From positions 614,201 to 678,200 of the forward strand of contig NZ_JADZLQ010000003.1 of NCBI RefSeq assembly GCF_015905305.1: DNA of 64,000 nt, written 5' to 3'. The notes below the pieces were generated by a model. The model made no database searches and was not told where the DNA came from. It saw only the letters and a list, made by a program, of their open reading frames with translations. Position numbers and translations under genes: made by a program. Within the stretch, counting starts at the first letter, position 1. Every line of letters begins with the position of its first letter. Positions 1-7,093 of this stretch are shown in pieces. This DNA comes from Pinirhizobacter soli. GTDB taxonomy: Bacteria; Pseudomonadota; Gammaproteobacteria; Xanthomonadales; Rhodanobacteraceae.

Positions 1-549
1 GCGGGCGATATCGCCCTGTCATTCCAGCCGGATGCCGCCACCCAGTTCTATGCCAAGCGCCACCCGGTGCCGATCCTCGAGGATCGATTCGTGCCTGGCA
101 CGCAATCTGGTTGGCTCGGTGATGGCCGCGCGATGGAGATCTGCAAGGATATGGATTTCCCCGCAACGATCCGCGCCGACGCCGCCAAGGGCGTTCGTCT
201 GGTGGGTGTTCCTGCGGGTGACTTTGGCCTGGATGCGTGGCTGCATGCACGTATGGCGGTGATGCGCAGCGTCGAGGGAGGCTTCGCCATGGTGCGCGCG
301 GCCAACGATGGGCTGGTGACGGTCAATGATGCCCAGGGGCGCCTGATCGCCTCGAAGATGGCGGCGCCCACCGGCCTGACAAGCGTCGTGGCCGATGTAC
401 CACTGGGATCGGGCCCCACGATCTATATCCGTATCGGAGATGTGTTCGCGTGGCTTTGCCTGGCGATCTCTTTACTGACGGGCGTCAGCCTTGGGCGGCA
501 CTGGCTTCAATCTCGCCAGGACGCCCGTAGCGGCCGTCTATCTCCATAG
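1..549 (+). CDS. C-terminal part of an Lnt/nitrilase-like N-acyltransferase (5' end outside window)
   Basis: The reading frame is open from base 1, so the gene starts upstream of the window; 182 codons are visible. An Ile-Cys-Lys-Asp-Met-Asp-Phe segment places the presumed nitrilase nucleophile Cys at nt 142-144. It is followed by the typical GVRLVGVPAGDFGLDAW strand and the ARMAVMRSVEGG and RAANDGL segments seen in apolipoprotein N-acyltransferases and related carbon-nitrogen hydrolases. A hydrophobic helix near the C-terminus (about window residues 146-163) fits the Lnt topology, in which the hydrolase domain sits between membrane segments. The usual role would be N-acylation of lipoproteins in the inner membrane, but this copy may be an Lnt paralogue rather than the housekeeping enzyme. 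Its 3' end overlaps an opposite-strand ORF by 65 bp. Confidence 0.75.
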   Translation, partial: AGDIALSFQPDAATQFYAKRHPVPILEDRFVPGTQSGWLGDGRAMEICKDMDFPATIRADAAKGVRLVGVPAGDFGLDAWLHARMAVMRSVEGGFAMVRAANDGLVTVNDAQGRLIASKMAAPTGLTSVVADVPLGSGPTIYIRIGDVFAWLCLAISLLTGVSLGRHWLQSRQDARSGRLSP

Positions 550-766
550 CCAGTTGAGCGACGGCCTGCTCGCGGGCGGCACGTTCATTCCACTGTCCAC
601 ATAACAGCGGATGCAGGCGAATCGCCGCCGACCAGATGGAAAGCTCACCCAACTGCAGCGACAGGCGCCTGATTTGTGCGCATGCATCGGCCGCCCCAGC
701 CAAGTCGCTTTCCTCAAGTGCGTTGAGAAGGCTATACGCTGATCCAAGGATCGATGGACTATTCAT
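485..766 (-). CDS. small hypothetical protein
   Basis: A 93-residue, mostly helical, soluble protein that I do not recognise. It starts with Met-Asn-Ser-Pro, has a Leu/Ala-rich amphipathic helix with two Cys residues around position 29, and has no signal peptide or membrane segment. Its 3' end runs 65 bp into the end of the convergent acyltransferase gene, which lowers confidence. It lies just downstream, on the same strand, of the DUF3313 lipoprotein gene (stop at 789) and could be its operon partner. The alternative is a chance ORF. Confidence 0.4.
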   Translation of the reverse strand: MNSPSILGSAYSLLNALEESDLAGAADACAQIRRLSLQLGELSIWSAAIRLHPLLCGQWNERAAREQAVAQLAMEIDGRYGRPGEIEASAAQG

Positions 767-788
767 CGCGACGTCACCTGTGCATGGG

Positions 789-1448
789 CTATGAGTCGAG
801 CCTTGCCAGAAGATCGGCGGCGCCTTTCTTCAGTCCCGTCTTCGATGCACTCAGGGCACCAATACTCGCCTTGACGTTCATCGCGCTTGGATACTGCTTG
901 GCGACATAAGCAGCAAGTAGCTCGTTCGTCTGCGAGTCGTAGACCTCCACCGCATAACTGACCGAGCCGCTCATCAGGCCCTCCTTGCCGCGGATGGATT
1001 GCACCACGTTGTAAGGACCACCGCCCAGGTCGAACTTAGTGAAGGTTCCAAGGAACTGCTTCGTCGGCTTGGCGCCCGTGAGGGTAAGGGCAATGCGCAG
1101 TGTTCCCGGCCCAGGCATCGAGCTGTTGGCGAACTTCTGTTGCAGCGCCTGGCCGAACTCGGCCTGCATGTAACGGGCGAGCTCCCGCTTGCCTTCCTCG
1201 GAAACCTTCTCGAACTGGTTATCCGGACCCCGGTAGATGGTGACTTGCTCAACAAGGACCTTCGAATAGCGCTTGAAGTCCGTCGGCGATGAGTACTCGA
1301 AAGGAACGCGTCCAGCGGGTTTCCCGCTGGGCCGGAGCACGGGCGAAGAGTCCAGGCCCGTATACGGAAGTGGGCGTGTCGGCGCCGAGCAGGCAGCGAG
1401 TGAAAGCGCTAGCGCGATGGCGGCGACAGGCGATGCGAATCGTTTCAT
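789..1448 (-). CDS. DUF3313-family lipoprotein
   Basis: The 219-residue protein has an N-terminal signal peptide with an LAAC lipobox (Cys at about residue 20), so it should be a lipid-anchored periplasmic or outer-membrane protein. The body matches the DUF3313 pattern: a YSSPTDFKRYSKVLVEQVTIY beginning, then a region where SMPGPGTLRIALTLTGA resembles a beta-strand core, and a C-terminal VKASIGALSASKTGLKKGAADLL helix region. Function in the family is unknown. It is transcribed divergently from a TetR regulator, and a near-consensus promoter (TTGACA, 17 bp, CATTAT) reads towards it with a perfect inverted repeat over the predicted start point. Repression by that TetR protein is therefore the likely control. 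Confidence 0.8.
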   Translation of the reverse strand: MKRFASPVAAIALALSLAACSAPTRPLPYTGLDSSPVLRPSGKPAGRVPFEYSSPTDFKRYSKVLVEQVTIYRGPDNQFEKVSEEGKRELARYMQAEFGQALQQKFANSSMPGPGTLRIALTLTGAKPTKQFLGTFTKFDLGGGPYNVVQSIRGKEGLMSGSVSYAVEVYDSQTNELLAAYVAKQYPSAMNVKASIGALSASKTGLKKGAADLLARLDS

Positions 1449-1501
1449 GGGTGCGTTCCGGGAGTAAGGGGATCGGTGATGCTGGGCAGGTGCATAACAA
1501 A

Positions 1502-1516
1502 ACCGTACAGTACGGT
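1502..1516. promoter_or_regulatory. probable TetR operator, perfect inverted repeat
   Basis: ACCGTAC, one base, GTACGGT: a perfect 7-bp inverted repeat between the divergent DUF3313 lipoprotein and TetR genes. A second partial copy (CGTACAG) occurs at 1556-1562. The repeat sits where transcription of the lipoprotein gene would start, and just upstream of a GATAAT box (1519-1524) pointing to the tetR-like gene, so one repressor could control both. Confidence 0.65.
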
Positions 1517-1519
1517 ACG

Positions 1520-1548
1520 ATAATGGCCCGGGATTTTCCCCGTGTCAA
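1520..1548 (-). promoter_or_regulatory. sigma70-type promoter for the DUF3313 lipoprotein gene
   Basis: On the minus strand TTGACA (1548-1543) is followed after 17 bp by CATTAT (1525-1520). The -35 is perfect, the -10 matches 4 of 6 bases and the spacing is ideal. The predicted start falls inside the inverted repeat at 1502-1516. Confidence 0.6.
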
Positions 1549-1581
1549 CAAAAAGCGTACAGTTGGGTTCTCTTATGAGGA

Positions 1582-2205
1582 ATGCGCATGAAGGTAAGGA
1601 CCGATGCCAGGAGGGCGGCGATCGTCGAGGCAGCCGCCGGGCTGTTCGAGGAGTTCGGATACGACGGCGCCTCGATGAACGAACTGGCGAAGCGATTGGG
1701 TGGCTCCAAGGGCACCCTCTATGGCTATTTCGAATCGAAGGATCAGCTGTTCGAGGCCGTCGTCCGAAAATTCGCCACAGGGCACCTCTCCGAAGCCGCC
1801 GCGAACCTGGAAGCCGACAACGAGGATGTCGCCGCGCTCAGGGAAACCCTTTTGCATTTCGCCGAGGGAATGCTTCGCGTGCTTACTGACGACACGCGCG
1901 CCATGGCCTGCTATCGGATGGTCATGGGCGAGGCCGGGCGCTCGGACGTGGGACGGCTTTTCCACGAATCAGGCCCCACTGAGGCGATTGCCGCGCTATC
2001 GAAGGTATTGGCTGCAGCCATGAAGCGTGGATTGCTGGTCCGGGGCGACGCCCATGTCACGGCCCAGCATTTCATCGCGCTGGTTCCCGCCGAGATTCAA
2101 TCACGGCTCTTCGAGCGTGAGCCCAAGCCCATTGGCCGCACGGCCATTCGAGGCATGGCCAGGCGCGCGGTGGACATGTATTTATCCGGTGCGCTGCCCA
2201 GGTAA
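1582..2205 (+). CDS. TetR/AcrR-family transcriptional regulator
   Basis: The 207-residue protein has the classical N-terminal TetR helix-turn-helix at about residues 10-57 (AAAGLFEEFGYDGASMNELA, then GGSKGTLYGYFESKDQLF). The C-terminal ligand domain resembles the AefR-like TetR_C_7 type (segments RMVMGEAGR and FHESGP). It should bind the inverted repeat at 1502-1516 and so control itself and the divergent lipoprotein gene. Two in-frame ATGs (1582 and 1588) are possible starts. The ligand cannot be told from the sequence. Confidence 0.88.
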   Translation: MRMKVRTDARRAAIVEAAAGLFEEFGYDGASMNELAKRLGGSKGTLYGYFESKDQLFEAVVRKFATGHLSEAAANLEADNEDVAALRETLLHFAEGMLRVLTDDTRAMACYRMVMGEAGRSDVGRLFHESGPTEAIAALSKVLAAAMKRGLLVRGDAHVTAQHFIALVPAEIQSRLFEREPKPIGRTAIRGMARRAVDMYLSGALPR

Positions 2206-2215
2206 CTGGTTCAAC

Positions 2216-4021
2216 TCAAGCCGTGCGAGGAGTCGTGGATACGGCGGTCGTCTCGTCCCCGAGGCTATCGATGACGACCCGGTTGCGCCCCATGCGCTTG
2301 GCCCGATACAGCGCGGCATCCGAAGCGCGGCACAGGCTCTGCAAGTCGTAGCCTGTCATATCGGTGGAGGCCAGGCCGATACTGGCCGAGAAGGAAACCA
2401 CCACCTCGTCCATGACCAGCGGCGAGGCCGCGAGCGCCAGGCGAATGCGCTCGGCAGCCAGGGTGCCCTGCAATCGCGGCGTATCCATCAGCAGCATGCC
2501 GAACTCTTCGCCACCAAGGCGTCCGAGGAGGTCGCCCTTGCGCAGATGGCCCTTGAAGATCGCCACAGCGTGCTTGAGCACCGCATCACCCACGGCGTGC
2601 CCATGCGTATCGTTGACCTGCTTGAAATCATCCAGGTCCAGGAATACCAGGCAGCCGTCGCCGGCCCGCTTCTCCAGCGCTCGCAGCGCACGCTCGGATT
2701 CGCTCATGAAATGCTGGTGATGGAAGATCCCGGTAAGGCCATCGCAAGAGGACAGCCCCTTGAAGCGAAGTTGCGAACGCTTGATCCGCACCATCCAGAA
2801 AATGATCGAAAGCAGGACGAGCGACATCATCACGATGTAGAGACGGCTCGCCTCCACCGCCTTGCCATCGAACGCCTGTTGGAGCCGCAAGATGCGGTTC
2901 TCCTTGCTCAGACCCTCCGTCTCGAGCTTCTCGGCGAGGAAATGCTGGCGTGCAGCTTCGTAGGCCACGTTCCTGACATTTGCATCGCGCAAATAGCCCT
3001 GGTCCTGGACGACATAGTGTTCGTAGTAGTTCAGTGCGCTGGCGTAATGCCCCTGTGCCTTTTCAATCGAGTACAGCACGCGGTAGCCGAACCGCAGCGC
3101 TTCATTGACATCCCCGGGATGGCCCATGGCAATAGTCTCAAGCGCGGCTTTCCGTGCTTCGGCGGCATTGCCCATTTGTTCGTAGATTTGGGCGCGTTGA
3201 CTGGCCAGGCTGATGATATGTGGAAAGTACTGGCTTGCCTGGATGGCGGGCTTGATGCGTTGAATGGTCGCCAGGGCATCGACCGGCTTGTGTTCCTCGA
3301 ACAGGCGATCCACCAGGATGAGCGCCATGGTGTTGGCGAAAATCGGCTGGCGGTCCGCCTTGCAGATGTCGATCGTGTTGAGCAACTGGGGGCTGCGGGA
3401 AGTCAGCTGGCGGGAACCCTCCAGTGCGGTGACTTGCTGCACCATGGCCTGGCAAGGGGATTGGCCGGCCGGCGTGGCCTTCAGCATCATGTCGGCGTAC
3501 TTCAGTCCCAGCTCGGGCTGGCCGGCGAAGGTCAGCATCTGCGACAGGTTCGCCAACAACACGAATCGGGCAAAAGGGTCGGTCACGGCCGGCAGCGTCT
3601 CCGCGGCGCGGGTCGCTATAGCGTAAGCCTCTGCGTACTTGCCCTGCTCACCCAGGTTGTTCATCAACATGGCAGTGGCGCGGGTACTCAGTGTGGCGTC
3701 ATCCGCATGGGCAATGACGTCCCGGACGATGGCTTCGGCCTCCGGATAGAGCCCTTCGTAGTTCGCCTCCCAGCCGTCGAGGTAACGCAGGTACCACTTT
3801 TCGCTCTTCCCCAGGCCGGCCGCGTCGCGATGGAGCTCGCCGAGCATTTCGACAAAGCGCGCGTGATCTTTCGTGCGTATGGCATCGGCCTGGGCGAGCC
3901 GCGCCCCGGCCGATGCCACCGGCGGTGCCGGATCGGCATGGCCGCGCGGTACCTGCGCCCACAGGGCCAGCCCCACCAGGACCAGCCAGGACCGCATGTG
4001 GCGAAGGCAGCTGAGGGCCAT
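2216..4021 (-). CDS. diguanylate cyclase with periplasmic TPR-like sensor region
   Basis: The protein has 601 residues: an N-terminal signal or anchor helix (about 11-28); an extended helical region that looks like TPR repeats (about 40-370, with GEQGKYAEAYAIA-type pairs); one transmembrane helix (about 385-405); and a C-terminal GGDEF domain with an intact GGEEF active site near residue 504. It should make cyclic di-GMP from two GTP in response to a periplasmic signal. The ATG lies only 11 bp after the stop of the candidate borosin precursor gene, so co-transcription is likely. A peptide or cell-envelope cue may be what the TPR region reads, but that is a guess. No EAL domain is present. Confidence 0.9.
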   Translation of the reverse strand: MALSCLRHMRSWLVLVGLALWAQVPRGHADPAPPVASAGARLAQADAIRTKDHARFVEMLGELHRDAAGLGKSEKWYLRYLDGWEANYEGLYPEAEAIVRDVIAHADDATLSTRATAMLMNNLGEQGKYAEAYAIATRAAETLPAVTDPFARFVLLANLSQMLTFAGQPELGLKYADMMLKATPAGQSPCQAMVQQVTALEGSRQLTSRSPQLLNTIDICKADRQPIFANTMALILVDRLFEEHKPVDALATIQRIKPAIQASQYFPHIISLASQRAQIYEQMGNAAEARKAALETIAMGHPGDVNEALRFGYRVLYSIEKAQGHYASALNYYEHYVVQDQGYLRDANVRNVAYEAARQHFLAEKLETEGLSKENRILRLQQAFDGKAVEASRLYIVMMSLVLLSIIFWMVRIKRSQLRFKGLSSCDGLTGIFHHQHFMSESERALRALEKRAGDGCLVFLDLDDFKQVNDTHGHAVGDAVLKHAVAIFKGHLRKGDLLGRLGGEEFGMLLMDTPRLQGTLAAERIRLALAASPLVMDEVVVSFSASIGLASTDMTGYDLQSLCRASDAALYRAKRMGRNRVVIDSLGDETTAVSTTPRTA

Positions 4022-4032
4022 CCCGGTTTCGC

Positions 4033-4335
4033 TCAGGTCGGGGGCGTGTCGGCAGGATCGTCGGGACGCTGGGTCGGCTCGTCGTCCCTGCCATCGCCAT
4101 GGTCATCTTCGAGGTCATCGCTCTCGATCCCGCTTGTCTGGCTCTGGTGCTCTACATGCATCTGCACCAGGCCCAGCTCCTCGGTCAGGATCGTGCCGTT
4201 GCCATTGGCTGCCAGTTCGCGCAAGCCGGCCGAGGCATCAGCGGCTTCAAGCGCCCGCGCTAGTTCCTCTGGCGACGCATGCCGTAACGTGGCATCACGG
4301 CCGATGGCTTCGAGCAATTCGACGGTGTCGCGCAT
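4033..4335 (-). CDS. candidate borosin RiPP precursor peptide
   Basis: A 100-residue acidic protein with a good Shine-Dalgarno (AGGGGAAG, 5 bases before the ATG), directly downstream of a borosin-type methyltransferase. Residues 1-45 form a short helical domain (LLEAIGRDATLRHASPEELA). Its pattern, IGxDAxLR followed by PE and a second helix, resembles the borosin-binding domain of split-borosin precursors such as Shewanella SonA. Residues 46-66 carry a beta-prone stretch (ILTEELGLVQMHVEHQ) where SonA carries its methylated core. Residues 71-100 are an Asp/Glu/Pro-rich tail that SonA lacks. The gene pairing and domain likeness support a precursor role; which backbone amides would be methylated is inference. 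Confidence 0.65.
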   Translation of the reverse strand: MRDTVELLEAIGRDATLRHASPEELARALEAADASAGLRELAANGNGTILTEELGLVQMHVEHQSQTSGIESDDLEDDHGDGRDDEPTQRPDDPADTPPT

Positions 4336-4414
4336 ATTCTTCCCCTGGCTCCTGTTGACCTTGGTACCGCCCGCTATCGCCCTATGGCGCAGTGATGGTA
4401 CGGCTTGTCGCTTT

Positions 4415-4428
4415 AGCGGCAGACCGCT
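4415..4428. other. weak hairpin between methyltransferase and precursor genes
   Basis: AGCGG, loop CAGA, CCGCT: a 5-bp stem 12 bases after the methyltransferase stop codon, in the 105-bp gap before the precursor gene. It has no T-tract. It could lower or stabilise transcript passage between the genes, or be chance. Confidence 0.25.
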
Positions 4429-4440
4429 TGATTCCTTTAG

Positions 4441-5286
4441 CTATGCCGGAACGGCGGGTTCGGCGCCCGTGCCGTGGATCGCGTCGAGTGCATCCAGGCG
4501 CGCGCGCATGATGGCGTTTGGCTTCAGTGCGTGCGCCGGTGGTAGCACGAGTGTTTCCTGGCCCGTGAACTGGGCGGCAGGGAAGTCGCGCAATACCGTG
4601 CGCTGGATGTGCGGTCCCTCGATGGGCAAGGTCGGCGCGCGATAGACGATCGCCGGATGATCGGCTGGATAGTCCTGGAGGAGGCGCTCCGTCAGCAGCT
4701 CCCGGTAGGCATCGGGTGTGCGAAAACGACCAAGCGAGCGGTCGCCGACGACCCCAAGTTGCCAGAGGATCACGTGGCTGGTGGTGTCCAGGTTGCGCTC
4801 GAAGAAGAGCAGCTGGCTGGCCTCCAGGTGCTGGCAGCCGACACGGCCCGGATCGATGCCCAGGTCGGCGTAAAGGCAGTCTTCGGCCGATATGCCAGCT
4901 TCCATATGCGCCTGGTAGCCCTCGGCGCGTGCAAGCTCGATCACCTTGTGTGGCGACCAGGCGAAAATGCCCGGGTGGCCGTAGAAGACGGCGCAGACCC
5001 GCTTTCCCGCCCGCACCTCGGTGATCATCACGTCGACCCACTCGCGATAGGTCTTCATCCGCGACTTGCCCGGCCGGTAGTACGGTTGAAGACTGCGGAC
5101 TTCCGGATTCAGGCGCCGCAGCCAGAGCTCCACCACGTGGTCCGAGAGCGCGGCGAAGACGACGTCCGCCGTCTCGATATGGCTGCGCGAGAGGGGTGTC
5201 AGGTGGGAACCCAGGGTGATGCCCATGCCGACGCAGGCGATGCTGCCGCGACGGGCTTCGGTCGATATTGGAGCGGATGTGTTCAT
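4441..5286 (-). CDS. borosin-type peptide backbone alpha-N-methyltransferase (TP_methylase fold)
   Basis: A 281-residue SAM-dependent methyltransferase of the tetrapyrrole-methylase fold, of the branch that contains fungal OphMA and bacterial SonM, not the cobalamin or siroheme enzymes. The motifs are diagnostic: GSIACVGMGI (14-23); YYRPGKSRMKTY (69-80), which aligns with the OphMA segment holding catalytic Tyr66, Arg72 and Tyr76 (here Tyr70, Arg76, Tyr80); VFYGHPGIF (100-108); GISAEDCLYADLGIDP (131-146); and GCQHLEAS (150-157). It lacks the C-terminal clasp and core peptide that OphMA carries in cis, so it should act on a separate precursor, and one is encoded next. The product would be a ribosomal peptide with N-methylated backbone amides. 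Confidence 0.85.
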   Translation of the reverse strand: MNTSAPISTEARRGSIACVGMGITLGSHLTPLSRSHIETADVVFAALSDHVVELWLRRLNPEVRSLQPYYRPGKSRMKTYREWVDVMITEVRAGKRVCAVFYGHPGIFAWSPHKVIELARAEGYQAHMEAGISAEDCLYADLGIDPGRVGCQHLEASQLLFFERNLDTTSHVILWQLGVVGDRSLGRFRTPDAYRELLTERLLQDYPADHPAIVYRAPTLPIEGPHIQRTVLRDFPAAQFTGQETLVLPPAHALKPNAIMRARLDALDAIHGTGAEPAVPA

Positions 5287-5552
5287 CGGGTGATAGTAGG
5301 CAAAATATTTGTGACCGGCGTGGGCACTCCCAAGCCGGGATCGTGAAGACCCCCGAACAGCTTTAGATGACGGTCCCCGCTAACTCGTCATCATAATGTG
5401 ACACAACTCACATTCTCGGTAGAGGGCCGGGGGAGAAGGAGGCCTGCAGGCGGGCCTTCCCAGGGACCGTCATGGCTCCCGGGCATTCAGGGCAAGACCG
5501 AAAAATCATGGGGTTACGCAGCGCACTGCCGAATTCGTGCAGAGCCGTCCCT

Positions 5553-6128
5553 CTACGACTTCGATCGATGGTAGTAACGGCGGGCCTTGTCCCGGCTTCC
5601 GCAGTCGGCCATGTCGCACCAGCGGCGGTGGCCGTTGCGGGTCTGGTCGTCGAACAGCCAGTGGCATGAGGGGCAGAAACGCAAGCGGTCGTGGTTGCCG
5701 GCGGTAACGAGCTCCGCGGCATCGATCAGTATTGGATAGAGCGCCTCGGAGGCATTGTGCGGTGGTAGCCAGCTCCATGTGAGCGTGGCCGGATCGATCA
5801 CACGCCCCTCGTTGGCCTTCGAGGCAGCCTTGCTCAATTCCGCGACCGAAGCATGCTTTGGCCGCTCCGCATGGGCCAATGGCGTAAGCACCGCAGCGAG
5901 CATTCGGCGCGAGTCATGCAACGCAAGAAGATCGGTGTCCTTGCCGCGCGGAAAAGGAAGGCCGACGGCGGCGAACCAGCGTTTGGCGTTCTCAGGCCCG
6001 CTCAACCAATCGTGCGCGTGTTCGGTATCGGGCCAGCTGATGGTGTTGACGAAATCCAGGCATAGCCGGCCACCCACGAGTTTATACGTGCCCCGGTATT
6101 CACCCGGATCAAGGTCGATGGCGTCCAT
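5553..6128 (-). CDS. CGNR zinc-finger (ABATE-domain) putative regulator
   Basis: A 191-residue protein with an N-terminal ABATE-like domain (GGRLCLDFVNTI near residue 20) and a C-terminal zinc finger: CPSCHWLF, then CDMADCGSRDKARRYYHR. The family's usual Cys-Gly-Asn-Arg is Cys-Gly-Ser-Arg here, and all four Cys are kept. Members are thought to be transcription regulators. It is divergent from an EamA exporter, and the shared region holds a long inverted repeat with one arm next to each gene start. The ATG at 6128 was chosen; a TTG at 6134 would add two residues. Confidence 0.78.
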   Translation of the reverse strand: MDAIDLDPGEYRGTYKLVGGRLCLDFVNTISWPDTEHAHDWLSGPENAKRWFAAVGLPFPRGKDTDLLALHDSRRMLAAVLTPLAHAERPKHASVAELSKAASKANEGRVIDPATLTWSWLPPHNASEALYPILIDAAELVTAGNHDRLRFCPSCHWLFDDQTRNGHRRWCDMADCGSRDKARRYYHRSKS

Positions 6129-6136
6129 GAACAAAG

Positions 6137-6214
6137 TTTACCATCTATTGTCATTTGACAGGTGAGGTCCGCGGGTCTATAAGTCTCACCATCATGAATG
6201 CAATAGATGGTAAA
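6137..6214. promoter_or_regulatory. 14-bp inverted repeat flanking a divergent promoter region
   Basis: TTTACCATCTATTG (6137-6150) and CAATAGATGGTAAA (6201-6214) are perfect reverse complements, 50 bp apart. One arm lies just upstream of the CGNR gene start; the other overlaps the first codons of the EamA gene. This is well suited to binding by a dimeric regulator, perhaps with looping; the CGNR protein is the obvious candidate. Confidence 0.65.
6155..6183 (+). promoter_or_regulatory. near-consensus sigma70 promoter for the EamA exporter
   Basis: TTGACA (6155-6160), a 17-bp spacer and TATAAG (6178-6183). Initiation is expected near 6190, only a few bases before the ATG at 6194, so the message may be leaderless or nearly so. 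The right arm of the inverted repeat would then lie just downstream of the start point, a position suited to repression. Confidence 0.65.
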
Positions 6215-7075
6215 AACAGACCAGCAGCACCGCTCCTGCAGCGGATACCGCCGCACGCGTTTTTCGTGGGCAGCGCGATCTTCCACTATCTGGGTCCGTC
6301 GTTCGCCGTGCTGCTGTTCGCCCGGGTGCCGGTGGCGGGAGTGGCATGGCTGCGCATCGTGTCCGCCGCGGTGGTGTTCGCCGTGTGGCGACGGCCCTGG
6401 CGGGCTTTCCTGGCGGCGGCAAGCCACACGCGATGGATGATCGTCGCCCTGGGTGCCGTCTTCGCCGTCATGAACTACTGCTTCTATCGCGCCATCGCCG
6501 AGTTGCCGTTGGGTACGGTGGCGGCCATCGAGTTCATGGGGCCCGTTGCCCTGGCGCTGGCAGGGGCGCGATCACAGCGAAACATGATGGCGCTCGCCCT
6601 CACGGTGGCAGGCGTCTACATGTTGACCCATGTGCGACTTGCGGGAACACCGCTGGCTTTCGCCTGGGCGTTTGCCAATGCCGTGTTGTTCACGCTCTAC
6701 ATCGTTCTGGCGCACGGCGTTGCGCGGGCAGACCCTGCCACCAGCCCCATCGATCGCCTGGGTGCCTCGATGATGCTGGCCGGGGTGATCATCTCCCCAT
6801 TGGGCTTCCGTGACGCCGTTCCCGCGCTGCTCGATCCCATCACGCTGTGCGCCGGCGTGGCAGTGGGGATCAGCTCGTCGGTGATTCCCTATGTGTTCGA
6901 CCAACTGGCGATGAGCCGCCTGCCGCGCTCCACCTATGCCCTGTTCGTTGCGCTGCTGCCCGCGACGGCGGTGATCATCGGCGTGATCGTGCTCGGTCAG
7001 ATTCCCACGTTTTTCGAGAACGTCGGCGTGGGGCTTGTGGCCGCTGGCGTTGCACTTCACCGACCGGCCCCTTAG
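6194..7075 (+). CDS. EamA-family (DMT superfamily) exporter, RhtA-like
   Basis: The 293-residue inner-membrane protein has about ten hydrophobic helices in two EamA repeats, with a typical AIAELPLGTVAAIEFMGPVA segment in the first half and SSVIPYVFDQLAMSRLPRST in the second. This pattern resembles threonine/homoserine exporter RhtA and related drug/metabolite transporters. The ATG at 6194 follows a strong promoter by about 10 bases. An in-frame ATG at 6155 lies within the -35 box and is unlikely. An aldo-keto reductase gene follows after 18 bp, so the two probably share a transcript. The substrate is unknown. Confidence 0.85.
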   Translation: MNAIDGKNRPAAPLLQRIPPHAFFVGSAIFHYLGPSFAVLLFARVPVAGVAWLRIVSAAVVFAVWRRPWRAFLAAASHTRWMIVALGAVFAVMNYCFYRAIAELPLGTVAAIEFMGPVALALAGARSQRNMMALALTVAGVYMLTHVRLAGTPLAFAWAFANAVLFTLYIVLAHGVARADPATSPIDRLGASMMLAGVIISPLGFRDAVPALLDPITLCAGVAVGISSSVIPYVFDQLAMSRLPRSTYALFVALLPATAVIIGVIVLGQIPTFFENVGVGLVAAGVALHRPAP

Positions 7076-7093
7076 TCAAACGCAGGAGTGGTT

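Noticed and set aside
2027..4645. 872-codon plus-strand ORF
   Set aside because: It runs antisense to the diguanylate cyclase and precursor genes, has no protein-like motif and is a typical high-GC shadow frame.
4441..5286. Reading the methyltransferase as a cobalamin or siroheme enzyme (CobA/CbiF type)
   Set aside because: The fold is shared, but the YYxxGKSRxxTY and SAEDCLYADL blocks are those of borosin enzymes, and no other cobalamin or heme gene is nearby.
5287..5552. Terminator or small RNA between the CGNR gene and the methyltransferase
   Set aside because: A GGCC-rich imperfect hairpin near 5440 has mismatches and no T-tract; no promoter is visible to support an RNA gene.
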